Shown in pieces: positions 1 through 14,100 of a DNA stretch of 64,000 bases; position 1 is the first letter of the stretch, and every line of letters starts with the position of its first letter. The stretch spans positions 744,001 through 808,000 of the forward strand of contig VTFK01000029.1 of assembly GCA_009617715.1 (NCBI GenBank). The letters run 5' to 3'. The position numbers and the translations under genes were made by a program. Below the pieces are notes generated by a model. That model searched no databases. It was not told where the DNA came from and worked only from the letters and a program-made list of their open reading frames with translations. This DNA comes from Plectrocnemia conspersa (lineage: Eukaryota; Arthropoda; Insecta; Trichoptera; Polycentropodidae).

Positions 1-32
1 CGGCCAATAAGACTCTTGTGTGAATCTAGATT

Positions 33-340
33 GACTTTTTATTAAGTTATATTTACATGTGACAAATGGACGATTAACGACGTGACGTTTCTCCCAACTG
101 CGGTGAAGGTAGCGCAGGTGGTGATGCCGGTATATGATTCTCAGGTTTCTTGTTGCTGCGTAAGGCGAGTGTCAGGTGTGACTCTTCGAGCGGCTGGTAG
201 TACGGGAGTTGAGAGAAATCGGATGTTGCATTTTCGAAAGCCAGTTTTTTGCTTGTCCAGACTTTCGAATTCTTCGGAAAGGGCTCGCAATGTGGTGATT
301 TATTGGGTCCAATTTGTCACAAAGGGATTCTTTTAACGAC
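33..340 (-). repeat. LTR-like dispersed repeat, copy A (internally deleted, minus orientation)
   Basis: The reverse complement aligns closely to both ends of the copy at 33591-34163: GTCGTTAAAAGAATCCC at one end, AAATATAACTTAATAAAAAG at the other. It lacks about 270 bp of the middle (33720-33990 equivalent). A 7-bp CTTGTGT occurs just outside each end (16-22 and 340-346), a possible target duplication. Confidence 0.75.
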
Positions 341-365
341 TTGTGTCGTGTGGCCAAATATTTAT

Positions 366-423
366 ATTGTCTCATTGTTAATGAATGAACGTTTTTGGTC
401 ATAGTCATTAACAATGAGACAAT
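366..423. repeat. Perfect 19-bp inverted repeat (hairpin)
   Basis: Arms 366-384 and 405-423 are exact reverse complements (ATTGTCTCATTGTTAATGA), separated by 20 nt. It adjoins repeat copy A and may be a short MITE or cruciform-forming relic. Confidence 0.85.
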
Positions 424-1160
424 TGCCATTTTTGTATGTGGACCTATTTGTGTGGTCGCCACAGTACCAATGGTTAAAAGCTCGATAAGTGAATCTCAAT
501 TTATCTGTTTAAAAAGCTTACAAAAATATACACATTGCAGCAGAAATCGAGCAACAATTTTTGGATGCGATTTTATCACTAATAAATTCTATCTTTTTAT
601 TTAACAATTTTTAATTATCATTTGGAATAAAAAATAGTTTAAAATACTATGCATTATATTTTATTTTGTTTTACAAAACATTATATAAGATATAATATTT
701 AGCAAAAAATAGATGCTATAAAAAATATATACAATTAATCAACCATTTTTAAAAAAAAACAAGACTAAATTTATATTTAAATTAAGTTAAAAATAGATGA
801 TGTAAAAAATATAAAAATTAAAAAAAAAATATTATTTATATTTAAATTAAGTTATCTTATATTTATGGCAAAATCTTTTTGTTCAACTTTATTATTTTTA
901 ATAATACAAACATACGTGTATTGCTAACAGTATTAAATGCGTTACATTAAAATACATAAAATAATTTAAATCAGGTGTTATTATTACATTAAGACCCTCA
1001 GCAACTTGTTGAGTTTTTTACTTATACAATAAATAAAGTATCAATTCCGAACATGTGTATATATATATATTATATTTAACACTTATAATAATTGTATCAA
1101 TTTTGATCCTTTTAAATAAATTATAATGGTAATAATATTTTTTTTTTTTTTTTGTTTTAG

Positions 1161-2149
1161 GCAATAGCGGTCAGGCGAATGTACTGTCTCAGTCGTTATC
1201 ACCCGAGGCATCTAACTTCAACGTCAATCTCAACATATCCGGTAGTGTCATCAGTGCTAGTAACAGTGAGTGCGCCCACTACATACGCAAGCAGGTCACC
1301 TCGTCAGAGATCCTGAGAGGTCTGCCTCTCAACAACGAGTACGAGCTCATACCCTTCAACCACTTCACCTTCAGCAGGGTCTACCCGATAGACTTGGGCC
1401 TCGGAAAAAGGGTCGTAGAGAAGCCGATCGGCTTCAAGAGAAAAGACTTATTAGAGGCGTTAGTTAAAGCGTTAGATATTTTAAATAAGAACACGACGAG
1501 TGTGAAAAGTGTCAAATACATGTTGGACGATTTTTTAGAAGGACTTTATAGACTAGAGCCTACGACGGGCACACAATACGAACTGTATTTTAGGACGAAA
1601 GTCGCGAAAAATAATAGTCACCACGGTGGCGAGCATCATGGTTCACCGCAGATAACGAGTGCTTATCACAACCCGAACGGTTATACTAAAGTGACATTGA
1701 TGAGGCCGTTTGCTCCTATTCAGCACATAGGAACCGAGACGCTTCCTGTGGCTAAAGAAAAGGAATTGATCCATATAATTTTGCCACTGTCGGGGAGAAC
1801 TACCACGTTTCAGAGCTTCATGGACAAGTTCGTAAAGATAGGACTGAAGAATGATAGAAGAGTTTTGCTGACGGTGGTGTATTTCGGCGAAGAAGGACTA
1901 TCGGAAGCCAGAGCTATCATGTCTAGAGTGTTGGTGACCAGGAACAGTGGAGGCAGTGCCAACAATTTGCGATTGCTAGCTTTAAACGAGACGTTTTCGA
2001 GGGGGAAGGGGTTAAGGGTGGGTGCCGAGAGGAGTTGGCCAGGCAAGGAAGACAGCGGCGATTCTTTGCTGTTTATGTGTGACGTGGATATAGTTTTTAG
2101 TGCCAGATTTTTGGATAGGTGCAGGTGGAACACGAAACCGGGTCAAAAG
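1161..2149 (+). CDS. CSGALNACT: CSGALNACT internal exon (stem plus first half of catalytic domain)
   Basis: The acceptor is a long T-tract ending TTTTGTTTTAG before 1161, and the donor is AAAG|GTGAGT at 2150. The frame is open from the acceptor, with codons starting at 1163. It encodes about 329 residues, including [20 protein letters not shown] (a conserved stem/catalytic junction block), [11 protein letters not shown] (start of the glycosyltransferase fold), [22 protein letters not shown] and CDVDIVF. The exon ends in phase 0 after GQK. The His-rich stretch [14 protein letters not shown] at about 1609-1650 looks like a lineage-specific loop. Confidence 0.93.
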
Positions 2150-5100
2150 GTGAGTCGCTCAGGTTTATTGTTACCTCTTGCCATTTGCATGATTGTGATT
2201 GCGATTGTCCAAAAATAACATCTATATATATATAGTACTATAAAGATTAACATTTTTATTATATGTTATAATAACATTTATAATGCTCAGATATCTAAGC
2301 AAATAAAGCTAATTAGACAATTAAAATTTCTCCACCTTATTGCTTAAGATAAATCACCACTTTATGACTTAAGAGGAATTTCCAGAACACCATTGAAACT
2401 AATTATGAAATAGACTAGAATTTATTCATTTTAATCAGCCGGCGGTTTAATCTTGTTTTCATATATTGAATATATTTTTTCTTTTTCCTACGTTAATTAT
2501 TAGATTAAAGCTGATATTATATATATATATTTTTTTTTCTCAGCCAGAGTACAAGAGTTTTTTTAATTGTTTAACTATTATTATAGAACAAATATATTGA
2601 TCCAGATAGTTTATTATTTATTATTGTAATTGATTATATACAATTGATAATGCATAAAATAGGTAGTTTATACATATAGCATTGATTTAATCAGATCTTT
2701 TATTTATAATGGAGAGCTTTTATCCATAAAATATATTTATATATAAAAAATATAAATATTCATTGCTACTATATAAAACTAATTGTAACACTAATTATTA
2801 ATTTTCTACCCTTTGACTTTATCTAGTAAAATTTGATACCACAAATTTAAGCTATGATTTTGATCGAAAAAAACTTTTTATTATTGATTTCTTAACTTTT
2901 CGCAACAGCCATTACTTGCAAATGTTACACTGCATACAAAATATAAAAGTTGTTTAGATGCCTGTAAAATAATAAAAAGCATTTATTATGTTTTATACAT
3001 TAAACGAGTATCGATTTAAAATAAAAATATCATAAAATGTCCAAGCGTCACCGAAGCAATCTTTAAATTTAACGACGCCGCACAGTGGGATGGAATTGAC
3101 TTTCAGGTAAATAATAATCAATTCCTATGGGTTCAAACACTTTAGCTTTATTTACTAATTAATATATAATATGGAAAAGACTTGCTCATCAAAATGGGAT
3201 ATAACTTAAAATATTTTTTCATTATCTAAGTGATTAATTATAGCAAAAAAAATAGTAGATACTAACAAACTGCATCTTTTTTTGATAAATATTAAAAAAA
3301 AACTGGGATTGAATAATAGTTAAATAATCTAATATAATTTTATTAAACTCAATAGTTGCAAAGCTAGCAATTAACAGAAGCCTTGGTTCACTGAAAAAAT
3401 GGATGCTTTAAAATTGATTAAAAGTGTCATTGTTTGATCCGACGATATATCTCGATTTTGTGCAAGTTATTAATTAATTCACAAATATTTTATTGGTACT
3501 TGATATAAATATACAGTTCTAATGCAAAATGCCTATTATGTCACGTCCTTTTCTCTGTTACTAATCTTTTGTCTTTAAAAAAACGGTGATAAAATTTCTC
3601 GATGTATATTTTTAAGTAGACGTGGTATATACAAATTTTGAGAAGGCTTTCAACATTTGTTATTATTAAAAAAAAATATTAGACTTCAGTTGCTTAGATG
3701 ATTTAATTCGGTTATTGTCGAATCATTTCAATCATTTGTAACTTATGACTGATTGCCGAAAGAATATTTTAACCCTTCGGGAGTTCCTCAAGGATTCAAC
3801 CTGGGCTCTCTGCTTTTCACGTTATCTAATAATAAACAAGTTCAAATTTTCTTTTGTATGCCGATGTTTTAAAATTGTTCAAACGCATTTCATCTGTTGC
3901 GGACTTCTTTTATTGTATGTATAAAGTGATTAAGATTCTCCATGGCTTCCGTCAATCGTCTGCTATTTAGTGTCAAAATTGCCATATTGGGACATCCATA
4001 AATATACATGAGTGAGTGTTTTTAATTTTTCTATCCTACTGTGCGTCTTGTTAATTAGTGACAAGTTTAATAAGGCTGAGATGAAAAAAATAAAAATAAA
4101 TTAAGCGCGTCTTAATTCTGAACCTGGGTCGTTTGAGAGCACATGCTCTTTATATTAATTTTCGCCCTGGCAAACAACGCCGCTCCGGCCCTGTGCACGT
4201 TTTACGACCGTTTTTACGGGCGCCAAATTTTAACGACTTGTATAATTCAGATTTTATCGCGGCAACCAAGTTCAGCCAGTCAATCTCGGTTAGAACACTT
4301 GTTCGCGCAATGCCAAAGTTGTTAGCGACTGACTAACTGCTTCAAATTGGGTAATTATTAAATTTCGGAAGCAAGATAAGCGGAGAAACTCTTACAGAGA
4401 CCATCCCCGATATTTCATATTTATGTGTGCATTAAACCGAGGCGAAGTTTAGATGTGCCGTTATTTATCGAGCGAGTCTGCGAAATTTAAAGAGCGGCTG
4501 TAAATTTTATTATAAGAGTTATATGCAAAAAATACGACACAACCTAAGCGTTTTGCGAAACGTTACTACGTGTGTAATAGTGAATATATTGTACATATGC
4601 ATGTAAATAATATTTAAATTGATCTTTATAACATTTTTAGAAAAACTTTAATTTATATAATTTAATATTTATATAATTAACTAAAATGCAGGCAATAAAT
4701 TACGTATCTCGTGCGTATACATATTTTATTGTTTAATAAGCAAAATAATTTAATTGTACGTTTAATATATATTACATATAAATGTTTCATCAAATACAAT
4801 AAAATATCATACAAACAGAAATGTTTAATAAAAGTTACATATATAGGACGTATTGAACTTTTCAAATTCCTTAGTCGTCATTTAGTAATATAATATATTC
4901 TACTAAATACCACATCAAAAACACAGCTTACATTGAAAAATAATAAAACCATATAACTCTAAAATAGTAAGTCAAAATATACCAAAATCATATTAAAAAA
5001 GCTTAATGAAAATTTCAGAAAATAATATTGTCTAAAAACTATTTTAAAAGTATTATTTTTTCCCAAATCTTAATCAGATTTATCATTGTTATATAACATT

Positions 5101-8100
5101 ATGTTAAGATTATTTCGCTTTCCTTGCATAATAATTACGTAATTAATATGCACTCACCATAAATATAAGAGAAACAAATAAAAATTAGAATATTTTTCTC
5201 GTGAATTTGCAAAAAATATAAACCGAACTTTAATATGAATATGGAGTTGCAAAGTTTAATTTGTAACAAATATTTGGTAATTATTTCTTTGAATATAATA
5301 GCACTGTTTAATTCACAGGTTTACTATCCGGTGGTCTTCAGTCTTTACAATCCCCATGTGGTCTATACGTTACAAGGTAGAGAAGTGCCTCCGGAAACTG
5401 ATCAGCTTCTCATCTCTAGAGACACCGGATTCTGGAGAGATTTCGGCTATGGAATGACGTGTCAATACAGGTATTGTTTTTATTAAAACATTATATTTAC
5501 CCGTATTTATTTAAAAATATGTTAATAATATAACATGGTAGAATATGAAAGTGTTACCTAATGATAATTACACCAATTTTTCGTTCGCTTTTGATATATT
5601 ACGAAAGTAAACCGTAACCTGCATAATGTATACGAAAGGGTTGTAAAAGAACATATTCTGGAAGTGCTTATGAAATTTTTACACGTTGTTGAATCGTTGC
5701 GAGAGCAAGCTTCATAAAAGCCTTTGTTAATTTAAAATATTTATAACGCTATTGCGCAGCTTCAGTATATTGAAAATTATCGTTTTATTTATATATATAT
5801 ATATTTAAAATATATATTTTTTTATTTGGGTCGACGTTAACTTCACCATATTACACCACATTATGCTTTCATATTAACGCTGTAGTCGTAAGTAATGATC
5901 GTTTCGGTGTAACTAAATGTTGTTGTAAAATTTAATATTATAGAAAACCATAATTAATAATTACTAAGCATTGCATGGATAATACAATTTTATCATACTT
6001 ATATACAGGGTAACAAAATTATTTGAATATTTTTTAATGTGTTTAAAAATAATAATGAATAAAATTTAAATAGGCACACCTTTGTCATACTTTTTTAAGA
6101 ATCGGAAATACGTTCAGAATTATTGTACTGGAAAGGCAGGGCCGGCTGCGGACACTGCTCTGAATACAAATAAGCCAACTGAATAGCTAGTCGTACATTT
6201 TGCAGCAAAAGGTTGCGGAATAAATATTGATTTGCGGCCAATTCCAGGTACGAAAAAAATGACAACTCCGTTATCGACGCAAAATATGTATTTCTTTGCT
6301 TTTAACAATTGATTGTTAAATTAAATGTGCCATTTATGTATGAATACAATTTGTGATGTGTTATATAAATTATCATAAAAGGCGCACACGTTTCAATTTA
6401 AAAATACATGATGAATTTATATAGAAATGAAAGTAACGCCCACATAAATGCTTATATGAAATAAATAATATATTTACGCCAACCCTTTCCGCGAAGAATA
6501 AAATTCTGCAATGTATAAAACTAAACAACACAGAAAGCATCACAATGAATATTTTAACTTAACAATAAAAATAATGTATAGATTACGTGATATTCTACAA
6601 GAACTACGAAAACAGGTTTCGAAGAAAATATTATACAAACAAAGTTGCGATTGAATTTCCTTGAAAAATGAAAGTAAATAATTTGGAACATAAACATAAA
6701 TAAAGCACAAGACAATGTTGATGCAAAATGGCACTCGATTGCCTTAAATTGATCGTTGTTATAAACTACTAATTATCTGTGACTATTTTTTCTGGTTTAT
6801 ATAAGATCGGTTGCAGATATCGAGAGTGAAAAATGTATAACCTAAAAATGTAAAAAAAAGAGTTAAGCCTCGACATTAATACAAAAAAATAAAACATAAA
6901 CAATGCTTGATATTTTACAATAATCGAGTCTTATTGTTGCTTACTTTTCACTTTTATACTACTATTTAAATGTTTTGGCAATGTTAAGTTAAATAATAAT
7001 AACCTAAAATAGACAAGAAATAATATCTTGTTTATAATATTTTTTATTAAATATAATATGATTTTTTATTATGTTTATGAAATCCATCTAGAAATATTTA
7101 AATTAAAAAAAATATTTTGTACATTAGTTACGTCACTATATCAGCTTTTTAGTGACATTATAAAATATATAAAATAAATTTTATAATGTCACTAAAACTA
7201 CTATGACCCTCTTACGTGTCACGCCTATCAAAACTGAACATCAAAAGGATGTTCATCGTTCAACATCTTGAATTTCACCAAACAATAACTTTGTAACTTG
7301 AAGCAGCTAGTAATGTCAAAATTTAATATTAATAAAGGGATTTTAAACAGATGTATAATAGGGGGAAAGTTGTGGCCGACCCTAGCAAAAGCGGAAAATC
7401 CCTTCTTTGTAAATCTACAAGACAAGAAGAGTAATCTGTGGCTTGTTGTAAAGTAGGGCCACGAATACATGATCAAGGTTCGCTTGCTCTCGACAAGTTC
7501 TCGACCGTTGTTATACCCTTGTAAGGAACCGTTGAACCAAAGATGCTTCCGAAGCATTTCAATATTACGATGCCTAAAATATTCACGTATTTATAAAGCA
7601 TTGTAACTATTTCTAAAAAAAATGTATGATGATGACATAAAAGGGGTAATATAGGTGTTTGAGCTTACATGACAGTTCTTGATGTATATGATTTAATTTA
7701 ATAAAATAAAAATATAAGCATTAGAATAGCAGCAATTCATATGCAGCTTATAGAGCAAATATTATTTTATTAGATTTGTAAATAACAAATCAAACCAGAA
7801 TTAGTAAACAAATTAATTGATTAGGTAAAGCTTTCCAAAATATGAAAAAATTCGGGTTTTGTTTAGACAGTTTATTTAATAAACATACATAAATTACCAC
7901 ATACATCAGGTGGTGAAGTTGAAATGGTAGATATTGGAAGTCAGAGAGTATTCGCTGGCATGTCAAGTTGTATTATTGTCGGTTGTGACTTCGGTGGAGC
8001 AGCTGGTATCTGTCTTGATGCTCTCTGGTGTCTCTCGTATCGATGCAGTATCCTGGTCTTTTCTCGTTTCTGCTGTTTTAACTGTGTGGCGTCTATTTTT

Positions 8101-11100
8101 TTGTAACTTAGTGTCGCGATTTTTTTAATGTTGGTTCATAACAGCTCTGGTGAATCGCAGATGAGGGTGTTTGAATGCCAATTGCATCACAATTTTTTTT
8201 TATTTAATTGATAACTCTTTCTTCGTCAACATAAAACATGTACCTTGTAACATTAAATTGTAATATTTATAATTAAATGCGCTGTGTATAAAAAAATTCT
8301 TCATGTTTTTTCATAAAACATTTTATACAAAAAACAGTACTAAAAATAAGTTTATCCCTCTCTCTGATGACGTCACGCGCGAGTTATCTGGCCTTAAATA
8401 ATACTAAATATTGTGTTAAACAGCGAAAAAGTCTATTTTATATCATATTTTGAGTTGAAAAGTCCAGAAAATAAGTTTCCAAATCTCTATGTAAAGCAAC
8501 TGCAATCGGCTTGTATAAACCGTTATTTGTTTGTATAATTTTTTTTTTTAATTCGGACCCTGTTAAACTTGCGCGTCAATAGATACTAAAATACTTCTTA
8601 ATGGATTTATATAAAAAAATATTTTTATTTCGATTCTAAAAATAGAACATTCTAAAATTATTTTGCATCAAAGAGAGAACTAAATCTAATGAATAATTTG
8701 CGGAATATGTTAAAAAAATTGCTTAACTGGCATGGAAAATTATATTAGATAAAATATAGAATATTGTCTCTGGTAATCTATTATATAAAGTCATATGTCG
8801 TATTCATATATCATAAAGCAGCATGTTTATTGAAATATAAACGGTTATTTTTTGCTTGATACGTTGTAGTTTAATAATGATATTTTTTATTATTGTAGTA
8901 TTTTTTATAATTGCGTATGTGTGCGTATGCGTGTGTATGTATGTGTATATGTCTGGTATGGCAGAAACAAGGGTCGTCTTCTCTAATAATCATATCTCGT
9001 AGATTTATGACAATGGGCACGAAGGGGGATTTGAACTTTGTCATGTCGGACGCCTCAGTTTTCCCCAAACGATTCACGCTTTGATGGATTGCCAACCTTA
9101 TTTCACGCTTTAACTAACTTCACTGTTTGTACGGTTGACCAAAAATCGACGACCAACAATACGGAAAATCACATATCAAAAAAAGTGACATTATCAATCT
9201 TATTTCTTTTTAAGCGAACATTAAATGTGTCTCAGTATAAAACATAATTCAAGCTTAATATAGATAATGGAAATTGTTATTTAGTATTTATAATAAAACC
9301 TAAAGCACAGAAACTATAATGAAATAATAGATACGCTATTTACTTTTGTATATTTATTTACTAATATGATTATTAGCTGTCTAATTATTTTTTATAATTT
9401 AATGTAGATTTATACATTCGTCCTATTTTTATAAAATCCACTACCTTTATATTAATTACATCACTAGTCAATACATAGTAAATTATTTTTAGCTCAATAG
9501 ATGATGCATTAGATTAATATTTGATATTGAGACGCCATTACCGTTATGCACCCTCTGCAAATTTCTATCGACATAAATAATTGCCGGGTCGTAAATTAAT
9601 ATGAAAGCCATTCAACAGACTGTTCGCGCGTCCGATATGACATCTTATGGAATTCTCTTTCCGGCATTATTAGTATCACTATGGCATTACTAGCGAGCGG
9701 AGGGCTTGCAAGAATCTCAGAGCTAAATGAAATCGGATAGCGAAATATTCGATAAAATATTTTACGGTCTACCTCCGATGGCGTCGGGTCATATTTTACT
9801 TTTTCTACCCTTGCAAAATTTTCTCTCCAAAATGGTTATTTTTTCCGCTCTCGCCCCTTGAACTCGGACGTGTCGGAAGTTTTCTTTCTGCGCAACCCAG
9901 TCACTCCCTAATCTCGTAATATATATCACTGATAAAAAATAAAGCATGTTAATATATTTCTCAGACGTTTTATTTGTTGCTATCGAATGTAATGGCTCTT
10001 CTTTGCTAATGTTAAATTACCGTATAAATCTTCCTTATTTTATTTTATCAGGTTAGTCCTTGATGTTAACGAGAAAAATAAAAACCACATTTTAAAATAT
10101 TACAAAAATTTCTGGTTCAATATATTTAAAATTTCTGCATATCATTTATTTGTCATAACTTATAAGTTTATCAAAAATATGATACAACTTTTACTTAAAA
10201 AAAACTGTGGGGTTAATATGAAACTCGCGTTAATTAATCTGATTAAAGGTTATCATTCATCAATAAGGATAAACTAGACAAAAATCGGATCATCCGTTAC
10301 GATTAGAAAAAATATGGGTTTCTTATAAATAACACACAAAAGGGACTCTACCACACGAGCACCGTAGCAGAGAGGGATAAACCTGAGCTACACTATCGCT
10401 GCCGCACCAAATAACTTTAATCATGGACATCATCCCTGCGCCATCATCTCGCCCACCATATTCGCAATATAAAGGTCCGCTTAAAATCTAATAAAATTCT
10501 CACTAGTTTCCACCTGCGTCTTACTGGCTGCGAAGTCACAACCCCTCAGGGTTAACAAACATTAAAAAACTTATTCTCATAGCAACGAAACCAAAAAGTA
10601 TTTATATGTAAAATGATGGAGGTAAAAAAATGAACTAAATAATTATTGTATACATTTCGAAAAAAAAAATTCAAATAAAAATACTTATACTTATTCCTCG
10701 ATTTACGTGATACTTTTCACTTTTATGCAGTTAAAATTTTTTTTTAATTCCTTCAAATCAAATATATTAGATTCCACACGTGTAGTCTTTCAAGAAAAAT
10801 TTTTTTTGAGAAAAGAAAAGTTTTATCAATCGTCAGTTAGAAATGGATGCAAGAAATTGGGTCAACGATAAAAATTGAGTGATACTACTACTGTGCTCGA
10901 TTGATAGGCGTAAATTTGTATTTTAACAGTGTACTTGTTTAATTTAATAATTAAATAAATGTGGATTAGTAAAGGATATGTAAAAGTCATATACCTGCCC
11001 ATAAACGTTATTAACTAAATAAATTAGTATACATACCTAAAATAAGCTAATTGACACAAAATCTGGAGTGACACTATTTGATAAGATTAAAATAAAATTA

Positions 11101-14100
11101 TATGGATCAGACGGAAATCACTACGTTTATAGTCTAGGGGACGGAAAAATTCTCCAGATAGCCATATTGTATGGGGGTGCTTCTTATATTCCGGAATGGA
11201 AGTTATTCACTTCATCGACTCCCTTCGATTTGAAAGCATTTGAGCTTAAATTTAAACTGCAATTTTATGAATTTTAATTCAATTTAATCGAATCGGTGAA
11301 AATTAAATTTAAAATAAATAATAAAACGAACACAACATACTATAGATGATAAAGAAACATATAGACTTAAACTGGAATCTTTAGACCTGCGCCGTAATAG
11401 TTAATAATTCAACAATATAACATTGGTTTAATTTAAGGCAAACATATTTGGGCCATAATGAAAAAAAAATCGACTGTACAACTTTACGAGCATACAAAAC
11501 TTATACAAGTGATCAAAATAGTGTGCCACAACGAATTAGGCCACGAACTCATTGAACCGTTTAATAGTTCAATGATTTTATGTATTCTAGTAGTATTGAA
11601 AGCCAAAAAGGTGTGCTGAAAAATAAAAATATTTTACCTAATTATTGATTGGTGGTATCATTTAAAAATATTTTTTTTACCACATAATGTTTTAGAGTTT
11701 ATTGATGAATATCAATTTTTTTGGAACTATTGACTAAATTATACAGTTTTATTAACTTTTATGTATAGTTTTTTATTTTATTTTTCGTATGAAATATTTT
11801 AATAACTATTTTAAGAGTTAAAAAATATATATAAAAAAATATAACACATTTACTTATACACGAAATATGATGATCTCGAATATAATACGTTTTTAGCACG
11901 CTATTGTGTATAAATATAGAAATCTCTACAAAAACTGGTTAGTATTTTTCTTAAACAATATTATTAGTATATAATTATACCGTATATTTAATTTAAGTAA
12001 TTGCTTTTCAGTTTTTTGTGTATTTTTATTCTTTAAAATTATCAGCATAAATATAGTTCATATTATAATAATTTTTATACTACAAAGATTTATTAACACA
12101 TATATGTTATTAAATAGTTTTTTTTTACTTTTTACTTCATTCATTTTTTATCCATAATAATTATAAACGTTACATAAAATATTTTAATATCCTTGAAAAA
12201 ATAATAAAAATAAACCAGTCTAAGCCAATCATTATGACAAAAATATTTTTTTTGTACATTTTTTTAACAAATATGTTAGACTATTTATTTTTGATATTTA
12301 TTATCGATAATTTTACTATTTGACTATTCATGCTTATTTTATTAAAATCATAATTTTATATAAAAATATAAATCCACTATAATATTAAATATTTTAATAT
12401 AATTTCTAAAATATATTAAAACGGCTAAAAACAACATAAAATTTCAGCAAATTAATTAAAAATACTAACTTCTATAACAATATTTCTTATATAGGTATTG
12501 TATATATCATATATAAATATATACATATATGATATTATTTTTTATAATAAAACTGCCATTTTGCGTTTTTAGCAAAGAAAAATAATGAAAAGAAATAAAA
12601 TCAAATAAGTTTAAAGCATCTAATATATAATAGATAGTACTAATTTTTTGTAGCAAACAGAATGCATTAAAACTGGTTATACATCTGAATAATTATTTAT
12701 AAGAAAACTATAGTTTGTACTAGTTTAGTCATTGTTCTTGTAAAGGTATTTTGAATAATGGTGAATGAGTATGAAGATCTTTTGTCGCGTATTGAATTTG
12801 GCTTCAATAATCGAATATTGTAGGCAATTATTATCATATTCTCAACGCCCTTTATTAAAAACACTACAATGAAATATTTTTCATTGTGTCATGCCTTTAT
12901 ATGATATATAATTAGTTTTCGACGTTGCTTTGTAACTTCTAGGACTTCCTTACAATCATCTCAATGTATTTGGATTCCTAAATGATCTGAATGCTATTCT
13001 TATTAATTTACGAACCAGCAATTATTTATGTCTCTCTAAATTCTCCGCATAGTTGCGTGAATCTAATTTAAGGACTAATTCCATTAACTACGTGACACCA
13101 TTTAAGGCCACTAACCGACTCAAAACTACACTTAGATTCCCACTAAGTCCGGACAAGGAGCTTAATTCGATTTTAGCACACTTTATTAGACCAATTTCGG
13201 CGATCGTGATTTATTATAAAAATACGCCTGCTCGGTTGTATTTAACAAGATAAGTCAATCATTTTTGAGGGTGGGAGAAAATGAAAGCCCTTCAACCGGA
13301 CGAGGAAGATTGGAGTATTTCAATTTTTTTCGTCAGATTGCGTGACGTTTTATCTTTACGAACGTCATACGCCTCAGTGAACTAACCTAATCGATCCAAT
13401 TTTTAAAATAAATTCATAATTATTTTTCTTGTACAACCCTGTGTACAGCGTGTGTCATATGAATCAACAAATATGTCTTCATTTGTGTGTTTCTTTGTCC
13501 GTAGGTCTGATTTTCTGAACGTGAGGGGATTTGACGAAGACATTGTCGGGTGGGGAGGCGAAGATGTGATGCTTTATAGAAAATATGTGAGGTCAAATAT
13601 GAAAGTCGTTAGGGCGACTGACCCCGGAATTTTTCACATATGGCATCCTAAGGTAAATGTAAGACAAATGTAACACATACTTGTAGCATAATCTTAAAAT
13701 ATATATTTAACAATTATTTATATGGTGTATGAAATTAATGTAAATTTATTTTTGCATTTTAATTTAAGTAAATTTAGCAAACTGCATGATAAACAAATTT
13801 CAATACTTTAAAAACACTGGTTTTCAATCACAAGTTATAAGTATATTTTTTTTATTTATTCTACGACTAAGGAAAACTTTGAAGCGGAAGGTTCGGCATT
13901 CTATTATCATGCCGTTTAAAGTCATATTATTATAAGACATATTATATATAAAAGCTAATATGTTTTAGTTTCTAATTTATGTAAATAATAGAAAAAATCC
14001 TTTAGAATAAATATAAATAGCTTTTTTTATATACATATATAACAATAACGCTATTAAATGTATAAACACTAATACAATTTAACACAGTACCTATCATTCA

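Larger units (their letters stand above)
1..1160. other. Upstream intron/flank of CSGALNACT, AT-rich
   Basis: No coding exon is seen. The stretch holds one reverse-oriented copy of an LTR-like repeat (33-340), a perfect 19-bp inverted repeat (366-423), simple A/T-rich sequence, and the polypyrimidine tract of the 1161 acceptor. Confidence 0.6.
5471..13504 (+). other. Large CSGALNACT intron (8.0 kb)
   Basis: Mostly AT-rich unique sequence. It contains a 19-bp inverted repeat (7147-7197), a possible retroelement 3' end (7860-7940), a TG-rich simple repeat (8913-8955), a GC-balanced island (9590-9910) and a possible degraded repeat copy (10345-10480). No further coding exon was recognised. Confidence 0.7.
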
